From Toxorhynchites rutilus septentrionalis (lineage: Eukaryota > Arthropoda > Insecta > Diptera > Culicidae): DNA of 64,000 bases. The position numbers were made by a program, and so were the translations under genes. Below, piece after piece: positions 42,885 through 54,373 of the stretch. The notes beneath the pieces are model-generated. The model was not told the DNA's origin, made no database searches, and saw nothing but the letters and a program-made list of their open reading frames with translations. The number at the start of each line of letters is the position of its first letter. The first letter of the stretch is position 1. Where the stretch lies: NCBI RefSeq assembly GCF_029784135.1, contig NC_073745.1, positions 101,036,904-101,100,903 on the forward strand, read 5' to 3'.

Positions 42885-45785
42885 TACAGTTGAACATGGC
42901 ATGAAGATGGGTAATTTTGGTGTTTTGTATCATAGTCCCAGCTCAAGCGACTTGCGTTTTGTTGAAATAATAGAAAACTGGCTTGAAATGTTCCTTGACT
43001 CTAGCAAATTGAATATATTAGCTGGTGATTTCAATATTAATTGGCGTGATGACTACAATTCAAACCATTTGAAGCGTGTATCCATTTCTTCAATTTGAAA
43101 CAAACAGTACATGAATTTACGCGCATTTCCAGGCACAGTAAAACTTTAATTGATCATGTTTATTCCAATTTTGATACTATTTACACAGTCACGGATACCA
43201 ATTTGAAAATAACCGATCATGAGACTTTAATTATCAATATTGTAGATAATCTCGTGGTAAACGAAGATATTGTGAAACTAAAGTGCTGGAGAAAATATTC
43301 GAAGCATGCTGTTTCGAATCTCGTAGTGAGAAGCCTGGATTTTCCATTCGAGGTCGGTAATTTAGATGAATCATCAGCTGTTCTAACTAATACCTTGAAA
43401 GAGTGTACAAATCGGCTTGTTACGCAAAAAATTGTTCCTATGAAAAACTCGAACAGTTGGTACAATTTGGATCTTTTACGCCTTAAACATGAGAGAGACA
43501 GATGGCACAAAAAATTTTGTAGAACAAATGATGGAAATCATTGGAATATGAGCAATAGATATTCACAATCGATTAAGAAAACTCGTTGTGAATATATTCA
43601 GAGGAAGATTGATCTGCATCAAAGCAACAGCAAGGAGTTAGGGAAAATTTTGAAATCTTTATTAAAACCTAGTATTAGCAAACCGCGATCCATAACTCTT
43701 AATGGCACACTTGAACCGTCTGAATAGGTTATAGCATCTAAGTTTAACGATTATTTTGTCAATAGTGTTTCATTGATCAATCAGTCCATTGAAATGGCTG
43801 ATGAAACTGATGAAATAAAACAGCCGGTTAACAGTAGTTGTTGATTTGAAAGTTTTCACCCAATTACATTAAATGAACTTAGAACTATTTGCTTTTCTTT
43901 AGGAAAAAACGGCTGGAGTGCATAATGTCAATGCTAGAATTATTCAAGATTGCTTTCATGTCATCGATCACATCTTGCTGGACCTTATTAATAAATCTTT
44001 GCTAACTGGGCATGTGCCTAAGGTGTGGAAGGAATCTCTAATAGTTCCAATTCAAAAGGTTGCTGGAACGATTAAAGCCGAAGAGTTTCGTTCCATCAAT
44101 ATGTTGCACACGCTAGAGAAAATATTAGAAGTAGTCGTTAAAGGCCAGCTGCTGGAATATTTAAATTGCAATGCTTTGCTCATACCAGAACAATCGGGAT
44201 ATCGGGAAGGTCATTCCTGTGAAACCGCATTGAACTTGGTATTAGCAAAATGGAAAGAGAAACTAGAGTGCAAAGAGAATATCATTGCTGTTTTTTTGGA
44301 TCTAAAACGCGCTTTCGAAACAATTTCTAGGCCCTTGTTGTTGTACACGATTAAGCGCTTTGGATTTACGAGTACTGCATATAAATGTTTTGAAAGCTAT
44401 TTAAATGACAGAACTCAACGGACTATTTTTAATGACACAATTTCAAATCCGCTAGGGAATAATCTTGGAGTACCTCAGGGAAGTATATTAGGGCCCCTTT
44501 TATTTATTATGTATATTAATGACAAGCGAAGAGTTTTACGATTTTGTGATACAATCTTTTTGCAGATGATACTGTGTTATTCATTGCTGCTAATGATTTA
44601 GATCAGGTCGTTTTACATTTGAATGGAGATTTACATTCTTTAAGTAGATGGTTGAAGTATAAACTATTGAAATTGAACATAAGTAAAACTAAATATATGG
44701 TAATCTCGCGAAATCGTTTAAATGAAAACGTCTCCATCGTTATTGATAATGAGACTATTGATCGAGTTCGGGACATTAAATATCTTGGCGTGATTATTGA
44801 TGACAAACTCAAGTTCAACACTCACATTGACAATATCATCAAGAAGTATGGAATCTTATGTCGATTGAAACACGATTTAACTATTTGCAGCAAAATACAG
44901 CTATACAAATCAATCATCTCTCCTCATTTAGACTTTTGCTCTTCCATTTTATTTTTAGCCAATGACACACAAATATCGAGATTACAGCGCTTGCAAAACA
45001 AAATAATGCGGTTGATACTAAAATGTAACAGATTCACTTCCTCATCTTTAATGTTGAATGCTCTGCAATGGTTATCCGTGAAGCAAAGAATTGTTTATTT
45101 GACTATGGTGTTCATTTTTAAAGTAATTAATGGTTTGCTGCCTCGGTATTTGTGTGATCGAGTTGAAAGAGGAAGTGACTTCCATAGTTATAACACTAGA
45201 AACGCGAATGAATTGAGAACACCTAATTTCTTGTCATGTGCTTCACAAAATTCGTTGTACTTCAAAGGAATAAATGTGTTCAACTCGATGCCAAGACATA
45301 TTAAATGCCCAACAACACTTACAGAAAAGAATTAAAGAGGCACTGTATTTCACATGTAAAAGCTGTGTTTTCGTAACAGCTGAACGAGTTTTTGTTTATT
45401 TTTATGACGAAGATCTTTACTGACGAAGTTTTATACGAACGGATAATTTAATGTGGACAATTTTTTTGCAGTTTGTTTCCAATATTTTTAATGAATCTGA
45501 CGAAGTTTTTTTTTTTTTGAACGGATTATATTATGTAGATTATTTAATTTTTGTTAAATTATCTTTTTTTAAATTTGTATTGATCTCTATTATGTCTGTC
45601 ATGATCTTGGTGATGATGGACTATTTTTATTTTTATTTTGTCGTTCTTATAGTTGTATTAGTTTAAAAAAAAATAAAAGTAGTCTACAAAAGTTTGAGCG
45701 TCGCGCGAGGCACATATCATATATTAAATTGAAAGTTTTTTAAGTGTCGGTCTAGGAATTTTTCGTAAAGGAAATTTTCTTGATT
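42885..45785 (+). mobile_element. CR1/L2-like non-LTR retrotransposon, 5'-truncated and decayed
   Basis: The sequence starts inside the endonuclease domain and runs through reverse transcriptase and a C-terminal domain to a 3' UTR whose last 262 bp recur at 35061-35321. It has no RNase H, separating it from the I elements. The tail AAAAAAATAAAAGTAG near 45666 is followed by a further 100 bp shared with the other copy, so the true end is at about 45785. Confidence 0.8.
42890..45360 (+). pseudogene. CR1/L2-like ORF2 (endonuclease-RT), frameshifted
   Basis: The endonuclease part retains LNILAGDFNINW near 43005, SKTLIDHVYSNFD near 43140 and KITDHETLI near 43210. RT blocks are IAVFLDLKRAFETIS near 44285 (motif A), LGVPQGSILGPLLF near 44465 (motif B) and FADDTVLF after a frameshift near 44565 (motif C). 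The C-terminal block GLLPRYLCDRV near 45140 and HSYNTRNANELRTP near 45185 is typical of CR1/L2-group proteins. At least four frameshifts or stops (near 43095, 43727, 43845-43920 and 44545) inactivate it. The exact clade (Daphne, Crack or L2) cannot be settled by eye. Confidence 0.82.
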
Positions 45786-46080
45786 TCTCTGAATGAGGGT
45801 ATTCATAGTCAATCTAAAACAAGGCTGGCGGTTGGACTTGTGCTCTGGTGGACCACTTGGCTGCAAGGGCCTCGTCGGGACCGTATCGGCTCTGTGGCGG
45901 ACATGACTGAGTATTGGTTTTTTTTTTGGACATTGCAATTTTTTGAACTTATATCTGTAAATAAAATCAGTTCGTTTTTCATGTTTGCTTAACTGATTTC
46001 AATGTTGAGAAAAATAAATAAATTATCTTTTAGATAACTCGTCTTGCTAACCACTCGTCCACGGGTGCACTACAATATTT
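45786..46080. other. No gene; short Feilai head fragment at 46046-46070
   Basis: The complement of GTGCACCCGTGGACGAGTGG at 46051-46070 matches the first bases and A box of the Feilai SINE, but the match ends after the A box. The rest is unassigned. The frame at 45780-45992 has no recognised content. Confidence 0.45.
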
Positions 46081-46446
46081 TTCATACAGCTGATGATTTG
46101 GTTTGGGGGTACTTTTTACTCCCTTACCCAGCCACACCCTTTGGAAATATATAAAAAAAATATTTTTTTGTACCGCGCAACAATGAAACAAATCTGAAAA
46201 AAATCACACATATCTAGAAAAGCCGTAGGAACACATTTAAATATGAATTAAAGTAATACTGAAACTCTAAATCCCAAAAAAAAAATTCAAGATTTTTTTA
46301 GTACTTCAATTTTTGATGAAATTTTTTTTGATAATTTTTCTTGATACACCGTAGTGAGATGCACATTCTGTTTTATTTTCCAAATTTTTATCTCGAAGCT
46401 TTTCAGGATGGCGTGAAAGAAACGAAAAAGTACGTTTTTCACTATA
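46081..46446. repeat. Inverted copy of the GGGTAAGGGAGT repeat (left part)
   Basis: It is the reverse complement of 36180-36530, including CTAGAAAAGCCGTAGGAACA and TGGCGTGAAAGAAACGAAAA. It continues after the DD41D mariner at 47703-47845, where the 36054-36180 part appears in reverse, ending GGGAGTGAAAAGTGCCCCCA (complement). Confidence 0.8.
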
Positions 46447-47700
46447 CAGGGTTTTCCGTTTCGGGCTTCCGAAAGTACCGTTTCCGTTTGACATAGCTGT
46501 CAACCAATGCGCCATATCGTTAGTTGAATGTCTGCCATTTTACAATATGGATCGTTTTAGCATCGCACAACGTGTTAATTTTGTTAAATTATACTATAAA
46601 AATGATGAAAAACCGGCAAATGTTTTTCGAGCATTACGGACGGATTTTGGTCGTCATGGACGGCCTACAGAGCACACAATCGCTAATGTAGTGCGTAAAT
46701 TCGAGCAAACTGGATCCGTAGCGGATATTGTGAAACCTGTGCATCATCGTAATGTGCGTTCGGCCGAAAATATTGCTGCTGTTGCTGCCAGTGTGGAGGA
46801 TGACCCGAATGTTTCGATTCCACGGCGTGCTCAGCAATTGGGCTTGTCAAACACATCATTGTGGCGAATTCATATAAAGTCCAACTGGTACAAAAATTAG
46901 AGTGTGGTGACCATGGCATACGACGTCGATTGGGTGAACGAACAACAGCAGCAAAATGCTGAATTTTCGCATCAAATTTTCTTCAGCGATGAGGCACATT
47001 TCGAGCTCGGTGGCTATGTGAACACCCAAAATTTCAAAGTATATGGGGCTCAGAAAATCCACACGTGATTGTTGAGAGGCCATTGCATCCGCCAAAAGTC
47101 ACTGTTTGGTGCGCATTATGGTCTGGTGGAGTCATCGGGCCGTATTTCTTTGAAAATGAGGGCGGCGAGACTGTGAATGGTGAGCGCTATGGCCGCATGT
47201 TAACCGATTTTTTTTTGCCACAAATTGAAGATATGGATACGGATGACATGTGGTTTCAGCAGGACGGCGCCACGTGCCACACAACACGACCGAACATGGC
47301 CATATTGCGAACGAAATTTGAGGGACGCATAATTTCGCGTTTTGGTGATCCCAATTGGCCGTCCAGATCATGCGATTTGAACCCGCTAGACTTTTTTTTG
47401 TGGGGTTATGCGATAGACCGTGTCTATGCCAACTCTCCGCAAACTCTGGAACATTTGAAAGACAACATTCGTGAAGTTATGACCGAGATACCGCCCCATA
47501 TGTGCCGAAAAGTCATCGAAAATTACCTGTTCCGGATCAACGTTTGCGAGGAAGCCCTAGGTGGACATTTGAATGATGTTGTATTTCACACATAATGGCA
47601 TAAACCAAACATTAATTTGAAATAAAAGTTTCATCGAAATTCGAATTCTAAGTGTGTTTTATTTCAATTTTCTTTCGGAATTTAAAGTTGGAAAACCCTG
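46447..47700 (+). mobile_element. Mariner-type DD41D transposon, 1254 bp, complete ends
   Basis: CAGGGTTTTCC opens both ends, followed within 10-18 bp by a second shared block, TTCCGAAAG. TA is duplicated outside (46445-46446 and 47701-47702). The related repeat at 36185-36205 reads straight through the equivalent CACTATA without an insertion and serves as an empty site. The element carries one broken transposase gene. Confidence 0.9.
46547..47595 (+). pseudogene. DD41D transposase, frameshifted
   Basis: The N-terminus MDRFSIAQRVNFVKLYYKND, followed by VFRALRTDFGRHGRPTEHTI, is the helix-turn-helix type found in this mariner group. The first catalytic Asp is in FFSDEAHFELGGY near 46980. The second is in WFQQDGATCHT near 47255. 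The third is the Asp of LNPLDFFLWGY near 47385, with exactly 41 residues between the second and third, hence DD41D. The frame breaks after SNWYKN at 46900, where the true protein continues in another frame (VQLVQKLECGDHGIRRR). At least two more shifts occur before 47065. The C-terminus GGHLNDVVFHT is intact. Confidence 0.88.
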
Positions 47701-47702
47701 TA

Positions 47703-47845
47703 GATCTTATGTTCAACCACAAAGGGGTTAAAAAAAAATGCCAAAATTTCTTATTTAATATCCTCTACAATATTTGCCGTACAGCTGGTGATTTGGTTTG
47801 GGGGCACTTTTCACTCCCTTACCCGGCCAGGCCATTTGACATAGG
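47703..47845. repeat. Inverted copy of the GGGTAAGGGAGT repeat (right part)
   Basis: It is the continuation of 46081-46446 beyond the mariner, matching the complement of about 36060-36180 (TTATTTAATATCCTCTACAA and TTTGGGGGCACTTTTCACTC). Confidence 0.8.
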
Positions 47846-48639
47846 GCGTTTTTCGAGGTGGCGAACATTTTGTATACGGTAACATTTTGAAATTTAAGGT
47901 TCGATTTTTTCCCATACATTCAATGGCATCCTACTGTATATGTAATGTGATTAGATTAAATGTGTAGTGGTCCCAGCACCTGTGTTTTCAATTATAAACG
48001 CGAAGAGGAATTGTCCGCTGGTTGAGTTATTTGTGTAAATTGTCTTGCCGTCGACACCGCGTAAACGCAGTTGATTTTGATTAGTTCTACTGGCGGGATT
48101 TGTGTTGAACGGGAAAAGAGTTCCGTGTGATGTTGGGCCCTGAAAATTAACTGAGCTTTCGAAGGTGGCTAGGTACCCAACGGAGATGGAGCGCGTTCAC
48201 TTGTATGGGAGGAGTTTGATGCATTGGATGGCAATCTTCAAGCCTCACATGATCCAAAAGCTGCTACAATAGCTGAGGTAGATTGCTGAAAATAAGCGTC
48301 CCTTTGGTGGAAATAAATGAAATCTATCCGCGGCTTTACAATTTGTTCTGAAACTATTAAGTTTTCCCGGCGACTTTAATACCATGTGAACTTTTTTTTT
48401 CGAAAGCAAGACAAGTGTGCAGTGAAAGATGTAGTAGACTTCCGTCAGATAACATTGAAAAGATATTATTTATAAATCAAAATATGCAATAAAGATTATT
48501 GTGATGGAAATATATCAGAGAAAACCTTCAGTAAGGTAAAGTTTTTACTATTCCCTGCATTAATCTAATCATTGTTTGGAACTTTATTCTTTACATCTTC
48601 CATTCTTTAAACATCTAAATAAACCGCTTCTTCAAAAGG
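47846..48639. other. No recognised gene
   Basis: Moderately mixed composition near 47990-48300, with short interrupted frames and no domain I recognise. Possibly part of an unrecognised element. Confidence 0.4.
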
Positions 48640-48930
48640 GTCGTCGAGTGAGTTTGGTAAACGTGTTATTTCGAGAAATGGACATGTCAAATGGCCACCT
48701 CGTTCATGCGATTTGACGCCATTTGGTTTCTTTTTATGGGGCTGTCTCAGGTCACTAGTCTATGTCAACAATCAGCAACCTTAGAAGAGCTCAGAGACAA
48801 CATCGAACGCGAAACTCACAACATTCTGGTCGGAATGTGTGGCCGAGTAATGGAAAATTGGGTCCAACGGATCGATCGCTATACACGGGCCAGTGGGGGT
48901 TATATGGCCGAAATCGAATTTCATTCTTAA
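48640..48930 (+). pseudogene. C-terminal fragment of a second DD41D-type mariner transposase
   Basis: Translation near 48680 gives WPPRSCDLTPFGFFLWG, the same block as WPSRSCDLNPLDFFLWG in the element at 46447 but with Gly replacing the catalytic Asp. It continues LEELRDNIERETHNI and ends GGYMAEIEFHS-stop. It is clearly diverged from the other copy and so belongs to a different subfamily. No ends were identified. Confidence 0.8.
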
Positions 48931-49290
48931 AATGTAAGAGTTGAACTATAACCAGAATAAATTTGAACTTAATATCTCAAAAATTTGCGTTGTATTAAAA
49001 GAAAGGTTGACAAGTCCTAAATGAAAGATCCAGGTGTATGACACGATTATCGCTATCTCACTCTACCTACCGTCACCGCCTATCTCACTATCCCTCTGCT
49101 GTAAAAGTTCATCATCGACATCACGATATGTCAGATGGTGGTAAATTGGTAATTCGCGATGACGTCGACGTCTGGTGGCGACTTCAAGTTAGAGCCATAA
49201 TTTGGGTCCCAAAATCGTTAGTGTAATCTCTACCAGATTAGAAGACACGGATCCGGCAAAAAAAAAAAGTTTTTCTTTTTAAACAGAATA

Positions 49291-50265
49291 GGGTAAATGA
49301 TCTTGGTTTGTCCAGTCGAAAATATGATCATGGTTTGCCCACTTTTTTGAATGCTCTAATTCAGCGCTCCTGTGTCAAATAAGGCCTTCGAGTGTTTCGA
49401 AACATATAAATGAAATTGCCTTTTACATGATTAATAGTAGTTTGATAGTATATTTTTACGGAATCACATGTTTTAAAGGATTATAAAATACACCTTCTAT
49501 TTGTGACAATGCGCCCCTCATTCGAGCTAACTTTTAATCGATCACCAGATGATTATTTGGCACGTATTCAGACCTTTTCTGGATTACAACACTTATAAAT
49601 ATTGTAAACATCATGCTTGCTCACCATTAGTATCGGATTTACATAGCTAAACCATTAAATTAACGCATTTTGATGAACTCAATTCCGATCATGAGTTGTC
49701 CAATTCAATAATGTTGTTTTGTCCACATGATTTCTATGGCAACCGCTTGGCGCGCTGCAGTTTGTTTATGTTTGTTTATGTTATGCGAAGCACACCTCGC
49801 GCATAGCAGAAGTATGGTTTTTCTGTGTTGATTGTGTTGAGGTGAACACTTCTAAAATGCCCAAGAAAAGGCAATATTCTGTAGAAAGCCTAAATTATGA
49901 ATGAATCAATATGATGACAGTAAACTCAAGCAATGATAAATGCAACATCTAATTGTGAATTCGAATGTTTTCATTCAAAAATGGAGATTTCTAAAACCGG
50001 ACAAACCATGATCATTTTTTTGGGCAAACCATGATCAGAGGTGGTCAAACCATGATCATAATTCTTCTTTAAGGAAAATAGTTAAAAAACATAAAAATTT
50101 GAATAATTTCAACACCTTATGGTAGTATTAGCAACTAGAGACTTGGGGCTTTTCAACAAACCCAAACTCGTATCGATTATGTGTGATTTTCATGAAGAAA
50201 AATCGATTTGCATTTACTAGTTGCGTAAAAACACCCCAAATTGGACAAACCAAGATCATTTACCC
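49291..50265 (+). mobile_element. Pogo-like deletion derivative, family A (copy 1), 975 bp
   Basis: GGGTAAATGATCTTGGTTTG opens both ends as perfect 24-bp inverted repeats, with TA outside (49289-49290 and 50266-50267). The word ATGATCATGGTTTG or its complement recurs near 49325, 50013, 50030 and 50051. Near 49858 the plus strand begins MPKKRQYSVESLNYE-stop, resembling the start of pogo/Tigger transposases, with the rest deleted. The copy at 20652-22812 is inverted relative to it and carries the same remnant start. Confidence 0.82.
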
Positions 50266-50267
50266 TA

Positions 50268-50778
50268 CTAATTTAATATGGAAAAGCTAATTTTCATTCA
50301 TAATTTTAATTTTGAAAACGACCACTCCGACTGAAAATCAGCTGTTCTTTGACGCTCCCCTAAACTAGTAAACGAAGCTCAGTGCCGTCAACGCGGATCG
50401 CTGTTTGAAGAAAACAAATACTTCTGACGTGTGAGATGTTGGCACCAAAAACATGGCGGGTGCCATACGGCTGGAAAGATCCGTTACATAATTTGAACAA
50501 GCTTTCAAAACTGCCGTTTTGCTATGCGATCATTATTTCTTAAAATAATGATTCTGACTATTAGTGATTTTGATGCTATTGCTTGATTAGAAAATGTGAA
50601 AACCCGAAATATAATAAAAGTATACGGACATAAAATTTAAATGTTATTTCGGTTCATTTCAATATATTTTTTGTGGTAACCGCTCTCGAAGATGCTTTTG
50701 CCGAAAATCACCAGAGGCTTCCTCCCAAATCAGCGTCTCCTCCCCCCGCAAAACGTTTACCTAGTTAAATGCACTCAC
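50268..50778. other. No gene seen; probable intron flank of the GPCR exon
   Basis: No repeat landmarks were recognised. It lies directly downstream, on the minus strand, of the splice donor at 50778-50773. Confidence 0.5.
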
Positions 50779-50973
50779 CTGAAAGTAGATGACGACTTTG
50801 CAGAGAACTTTCCCCATGAACCACGTCTCGGTCACGTCCCAGACCACGGTCGGTGGCAGGCAGAACAGAATCACGAAAAAGTCCGCCACCGCGAGGTTCA
50901 CGATGAAGATGTTCGTTACGGTGCGCATCGTGTGGTTCGTGTAGACAGCGATGCAAACCAAGGCGTTGCCAAC
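50779..50973 (-). CDS. Internal exon of a class A peptide GPCR (allatotropin/orexin-receptor type), TM1 end to TM3 start
   Basis: The 195-bp exon (65 codons, phase 0 at both ends) is bounded on the minus strand by an acceptor CTTCCCCTCCCGCAG and a donor GTGAGT. It encodes VGNALVCIAV (end of TM1 with the GN motif), then NHTMRTVTN (first intracellular loop). NIFIVNLAVADFFVILFCLP follows as TM2 with the conserved LAVAD. ETWFMGKVLCKVVIYFQ covers the conserved Trp of extracellular loop 1 and the Cys opening TM3. The PPTVVWDVTETWF segment is close to what I recall for insect allatotropin receptors, relatives of vertebrate orexin receptors. Trissin or other peptide receptors remain possible. No other exon of this gene was found in the window. 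This is the only confident host coding sequence here. Confidence 0.8.
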
Positions 50974-53084
50974 CTGCGGGAGGGGAAGATACGAAAAACA
51001 ACAACAATAAGAAAATAAGATGGGGAACCGTTGGAGTGGTCTAAATTGTGCGGAAAAATTCAAGGAGTTGAATACATTTTTGCCGGAGTGATTACACACC
51101 GAGGAGCGGTGGTTAGGTTCATGTATTTTCGTTTTATCTGACAATGAGGAATTTCAATTTCGTTGCAGTGTGGAACGACGCTTCGTCCGGCCAGTCGGGA
51201 CGGGAAATGTGCTGTATTATGTTTCTAGTGAATTCATCTTTTCTACATGCACAAAACAAAACGGGTATAAATGGTTTGCTTCGCATCACTTGAAACTAAT
51301 TTAATTTGGTTTCGAGGACCCTTGCTTGTTTGGGGAATGCCTCTCATCAGGAATAGTTCTTTCAGTTTTATTGCATTCATTGGTACTAACGGAAGCACGA
51401 AGGTTGTTTGCTTCCTGAAAGACAGTGCGTTTGCGTCGTCACTGTAGAATTCCGTGGAGACGCACTGTCTTTTGCATTCCAATTTCAGCCAAAATCCCCA
51501 TTTATCAACAACAATGTATGCCTCGCTACCCGAATATTCATCTGCTCCAAAGGCTCCCTCTGGGTTTCGCAAAGGGAATCCTGTCCGCAGGAAGTGTTTC
51601 GCACTCGTGTTTCGATTTCTTATTCATTCTACCCGGCTCAGCAGACAAATAGGTCAGGGTGAGATTTATGATGAGTGAGAAAAGAAATTGAATCCGTAAG
51701 TTGTTATCCACCCCACTGCGGATGGGATCTTTAGTGTTTTGCAAGTTGTTTGCCCGGTTTTCGATGTTTTCTTGTGTTCCCTCCCAGCTCGGAGCTCAAT
51801 TTTAGTTAGCACGTTATTATTTTCAGCAGGATGTGATTAATTTGATACTATTTTTCCGGGTTATTTTGGTGTGAGAGCGAAACCAGAAGGAAGCAAATTA
51901 TTTCGAAGCATCGACTCGTGTCCGGGTGGACGTTATTTTATCGGTAAGCAAGAAATGTGGGATTATTTTTCGTGAATCGACCCTCGTAAATTGTGAAAAT
52001 GAAGAAGCGAAAGTCGAGAGTTACGATCAATTTGTTTAAGGTGGTATCGGGGAGTCAGTGCGATACAAAGGATTGTTCGTGCTGTGCTAGAAATTAATGT
52101 ATCACTTTATCTTTCTTATTTATCGAGCGAGCGGAGAACCAGCCAGACACTCTTTTTTACTGTACTTTTCATATCTTTTCAAGAATTACTATATAAATTA
52201 CAAACAGCAGATGGTACGGAACAATTTAATCCAGGAGATTAACAATTCTATAAATAGTTTGTTAGTCTGAATCAATCAAAGTAATTCTGGGCGCAGTAAT
52301 CAATAGTTATTAGAATACACAGCGAAATACAATCAATCGATTATCATCAAGATCACTATAAATAGGATAGTGATAAAACATCAGTATTATCGCATTTTGG
52401 ACTATACCATAACAAACTATGCAATGATTTTCAAGATTCGTAGAAGAAAATATTGACATGAAATATTCACAGCCCTTTCTTGAAAAGGTACTTAGCGTTC
52501 CATGTATCTCGCCTATTCGTTTCGCCCCACATCTATGCTTGAAGATTCGTCTTCCCCCATTTCGCGATGTCGCACAGTGGCCCCTGAGAAAATTTAGGCG
52601 GACAAAATCCAAAAAAATGAAGTTGCATAAAAACAAAAAATTCCTACAGTCCCTTATTCTAGGATGTTCAAGTCATCTAGGATCACATGTTTCATCCCAT
52701 TCAGAGCGCGAATCATTGCTCTAGCAACGCGATAAGATGCCAGTTGCGCATGCTCGCCGGTGCCACTATTTCGCGTTTGTTTTTATAACATGTGTTTTGG
52801 TGAAGTTCTTGAAAAAAAAATTTTTGGCTCGCATTTTTAACGGAGAATTTTTATTTGTTGTCAGTTTCAAAATTTGTTTGGTTCTAGTATGTGTTAACTC
52901 CACACAAAGTAAGTACTATTTCGGAAGTTTAATTTTGCTTCAGATGGACTTATAAAACTTGCCTCGCATTTCCCCGCATATTTTTCCAATGAAAGTGTTC
53001 CTCAAAGTGTCTTTTATCACTCAACACATGAGTTTTTCATCCGGAATCCCCCCTTTTGGATTTTTTTTCAATATTTACCCGAAA
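50974..53084. other. Intron or upstream flank of the GPCR gene; no further exon recognised
   Basis: Transposon landmarks are rare here, unlike the rest of the window. Open frames of 60-127 codons occur (for example minus 51243-51572 and plus 51408-51662), but they overlap on both strands and have no receptor-like features such as a signal peptide. The long frame that reads into the exon from 51144 crosses the splice acceptor and is not coding there. Confidence 0.45.
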
Positions 53085-53395
53085 TCTGCCATTCCATGCC
53101 AAACCGATATGGTGGTTCTCAGATTTTCGTGAAAAGTGGTAGTTTTGTTCTTTATCGCAAAACATTAGATCCGTGTTTTTCAATTTTTTTAGTAGGGTGA
53201 CCATTTCTATTTTAGGGTTTCTCAACCTCAAACAACCTTTTTCTCTTTTTTCCAAAAATGATTTTTTTCAAAAATTCATAACTTTTGAACTACTAGATTC
53301 AGATGATCGACATATCAAATTAAAGCCAATCGCTTGGTCTTTTACTACACCTGCAGAAAATTTGAAATCTGTTCTTGTAATCAGAGATGCCAACC
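53085..53395. repeat. AT-rich interspersed repeat (copy 2 of 3)
   Basis: It matches 2060-2330 in order: CAGATTTTCGTGAAAAGTGG, AGGGTGACCATTTC, CCAAAAATGATTTT and CATATCAAATTAAAGCCAAT. Its right side passes into a CTGATTTTTCAGGATTTCCC stretch not present in copy 1. Confidence 0.65.
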
Positions 53396-54373
53396 TTCCT
53401 GATTTTTCAGGATTTCCCAGACTTTTCAGCACGCTCCCTGATATCCTGACGAACACTCAATTTATCCTGATTTTTCAAAAAATGATCCTGATTTTTCCTT
53501 GTTGTACTCTTTACATTATTCGTAATCAATATACTGGTTCCCATGCCAAATTTTTCTGTCATTATAGTTCTCCGGTTCGCACTTGTATATATCTTACATT
53601 AAGATAAATTCTCTAGACGCAAAGCTCTACCCTCTACCCTCAGTTGTTTTGTGGCTTTTGGAAACAGTGCTAGAAAATTTCATGAAACCAGATTGTCTGA
53701 CGAATTTATGAGATTACAACGAGATTAGGTTTGAGGAACAACATTGCTTTATCGAGGATAATGTGTATGTAGATGTATCCCCAGAGTTATTAATGTAGGA
53801 ATTTCAGAGTGTAAAATTACTCAAGAGAAAATGATTGAATCTACAGTCAATATAAAAAGATTCTATATGTAATTTGTTCGTCTGATTCAAAGTAGAATCA
53901 ACTGTAAACATGGGACTATGGTAAATATATCTATAGCTGTACTAAATATCATAAAAATTAGGAAAAAATCAACAAGCTGATATGCTTTTTACATTTGTCG
54001 AGTAAAGATTCATTTCAAAGCATAGACGATGGATTCAGCGAAAAGTTGAATATTCATATCTCTGCAATTGACTGTAGTGATGCTGTAGATTTTTTGGAAA
54101 AAATATAAACTATCAAAAGGTCAGGCGAAATACTAGCATTTCCGTTCATGCGAGGATTTATACCTCATTAATTCTTTTACATATCCGGTTTCCGTCCGAA
54201 GAAATAAATACTCTGTTTCTGGTGGGATTTGGAATGGATTCTGTATCATGAGCTACTACCAAGAAATCTGTTTTTCACATGCAGGAAGGCTCGTAGCAGT
54301 TTTCGACGAGGAAGCAAACATGTGCTCAAGGATATAATATTTAAGCTGTGTGAAAGATGGCGAAATATTGTGA
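53396..54373. other. No gene; short TCCTGATTTTT-rich stretch at 53396-53500
   Basis: TCCTGATTTTTC recurs three to four times between 53398 and 53490. The remainder is AT-rich and unassigned. Confidence 0.5.

Noticed and set aside
45451..45666. 71-codon hydrophobic frame
   Set aside because: It lies in the T-rich 3' UTR of the CR1/L2-like element and has no Met or domain context.
35061..45785. Reading the direct 261-bp repeats as LTRs flanking one element
   Set aside because: The sequence between holds unrelated non-LTR elements and SINEs, there are no TG/CA ends or primer-binding site, and the right copy is the 3' UTR of a non-LTR element.
50974..51144. Continuation of the GPCR frame upstream of the exon as one 127-codon protein
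   Set aside because: It crosses a strong splice acceptor at 50974-50976; the sequence upstream of it is not receptor-like and reads as intron.
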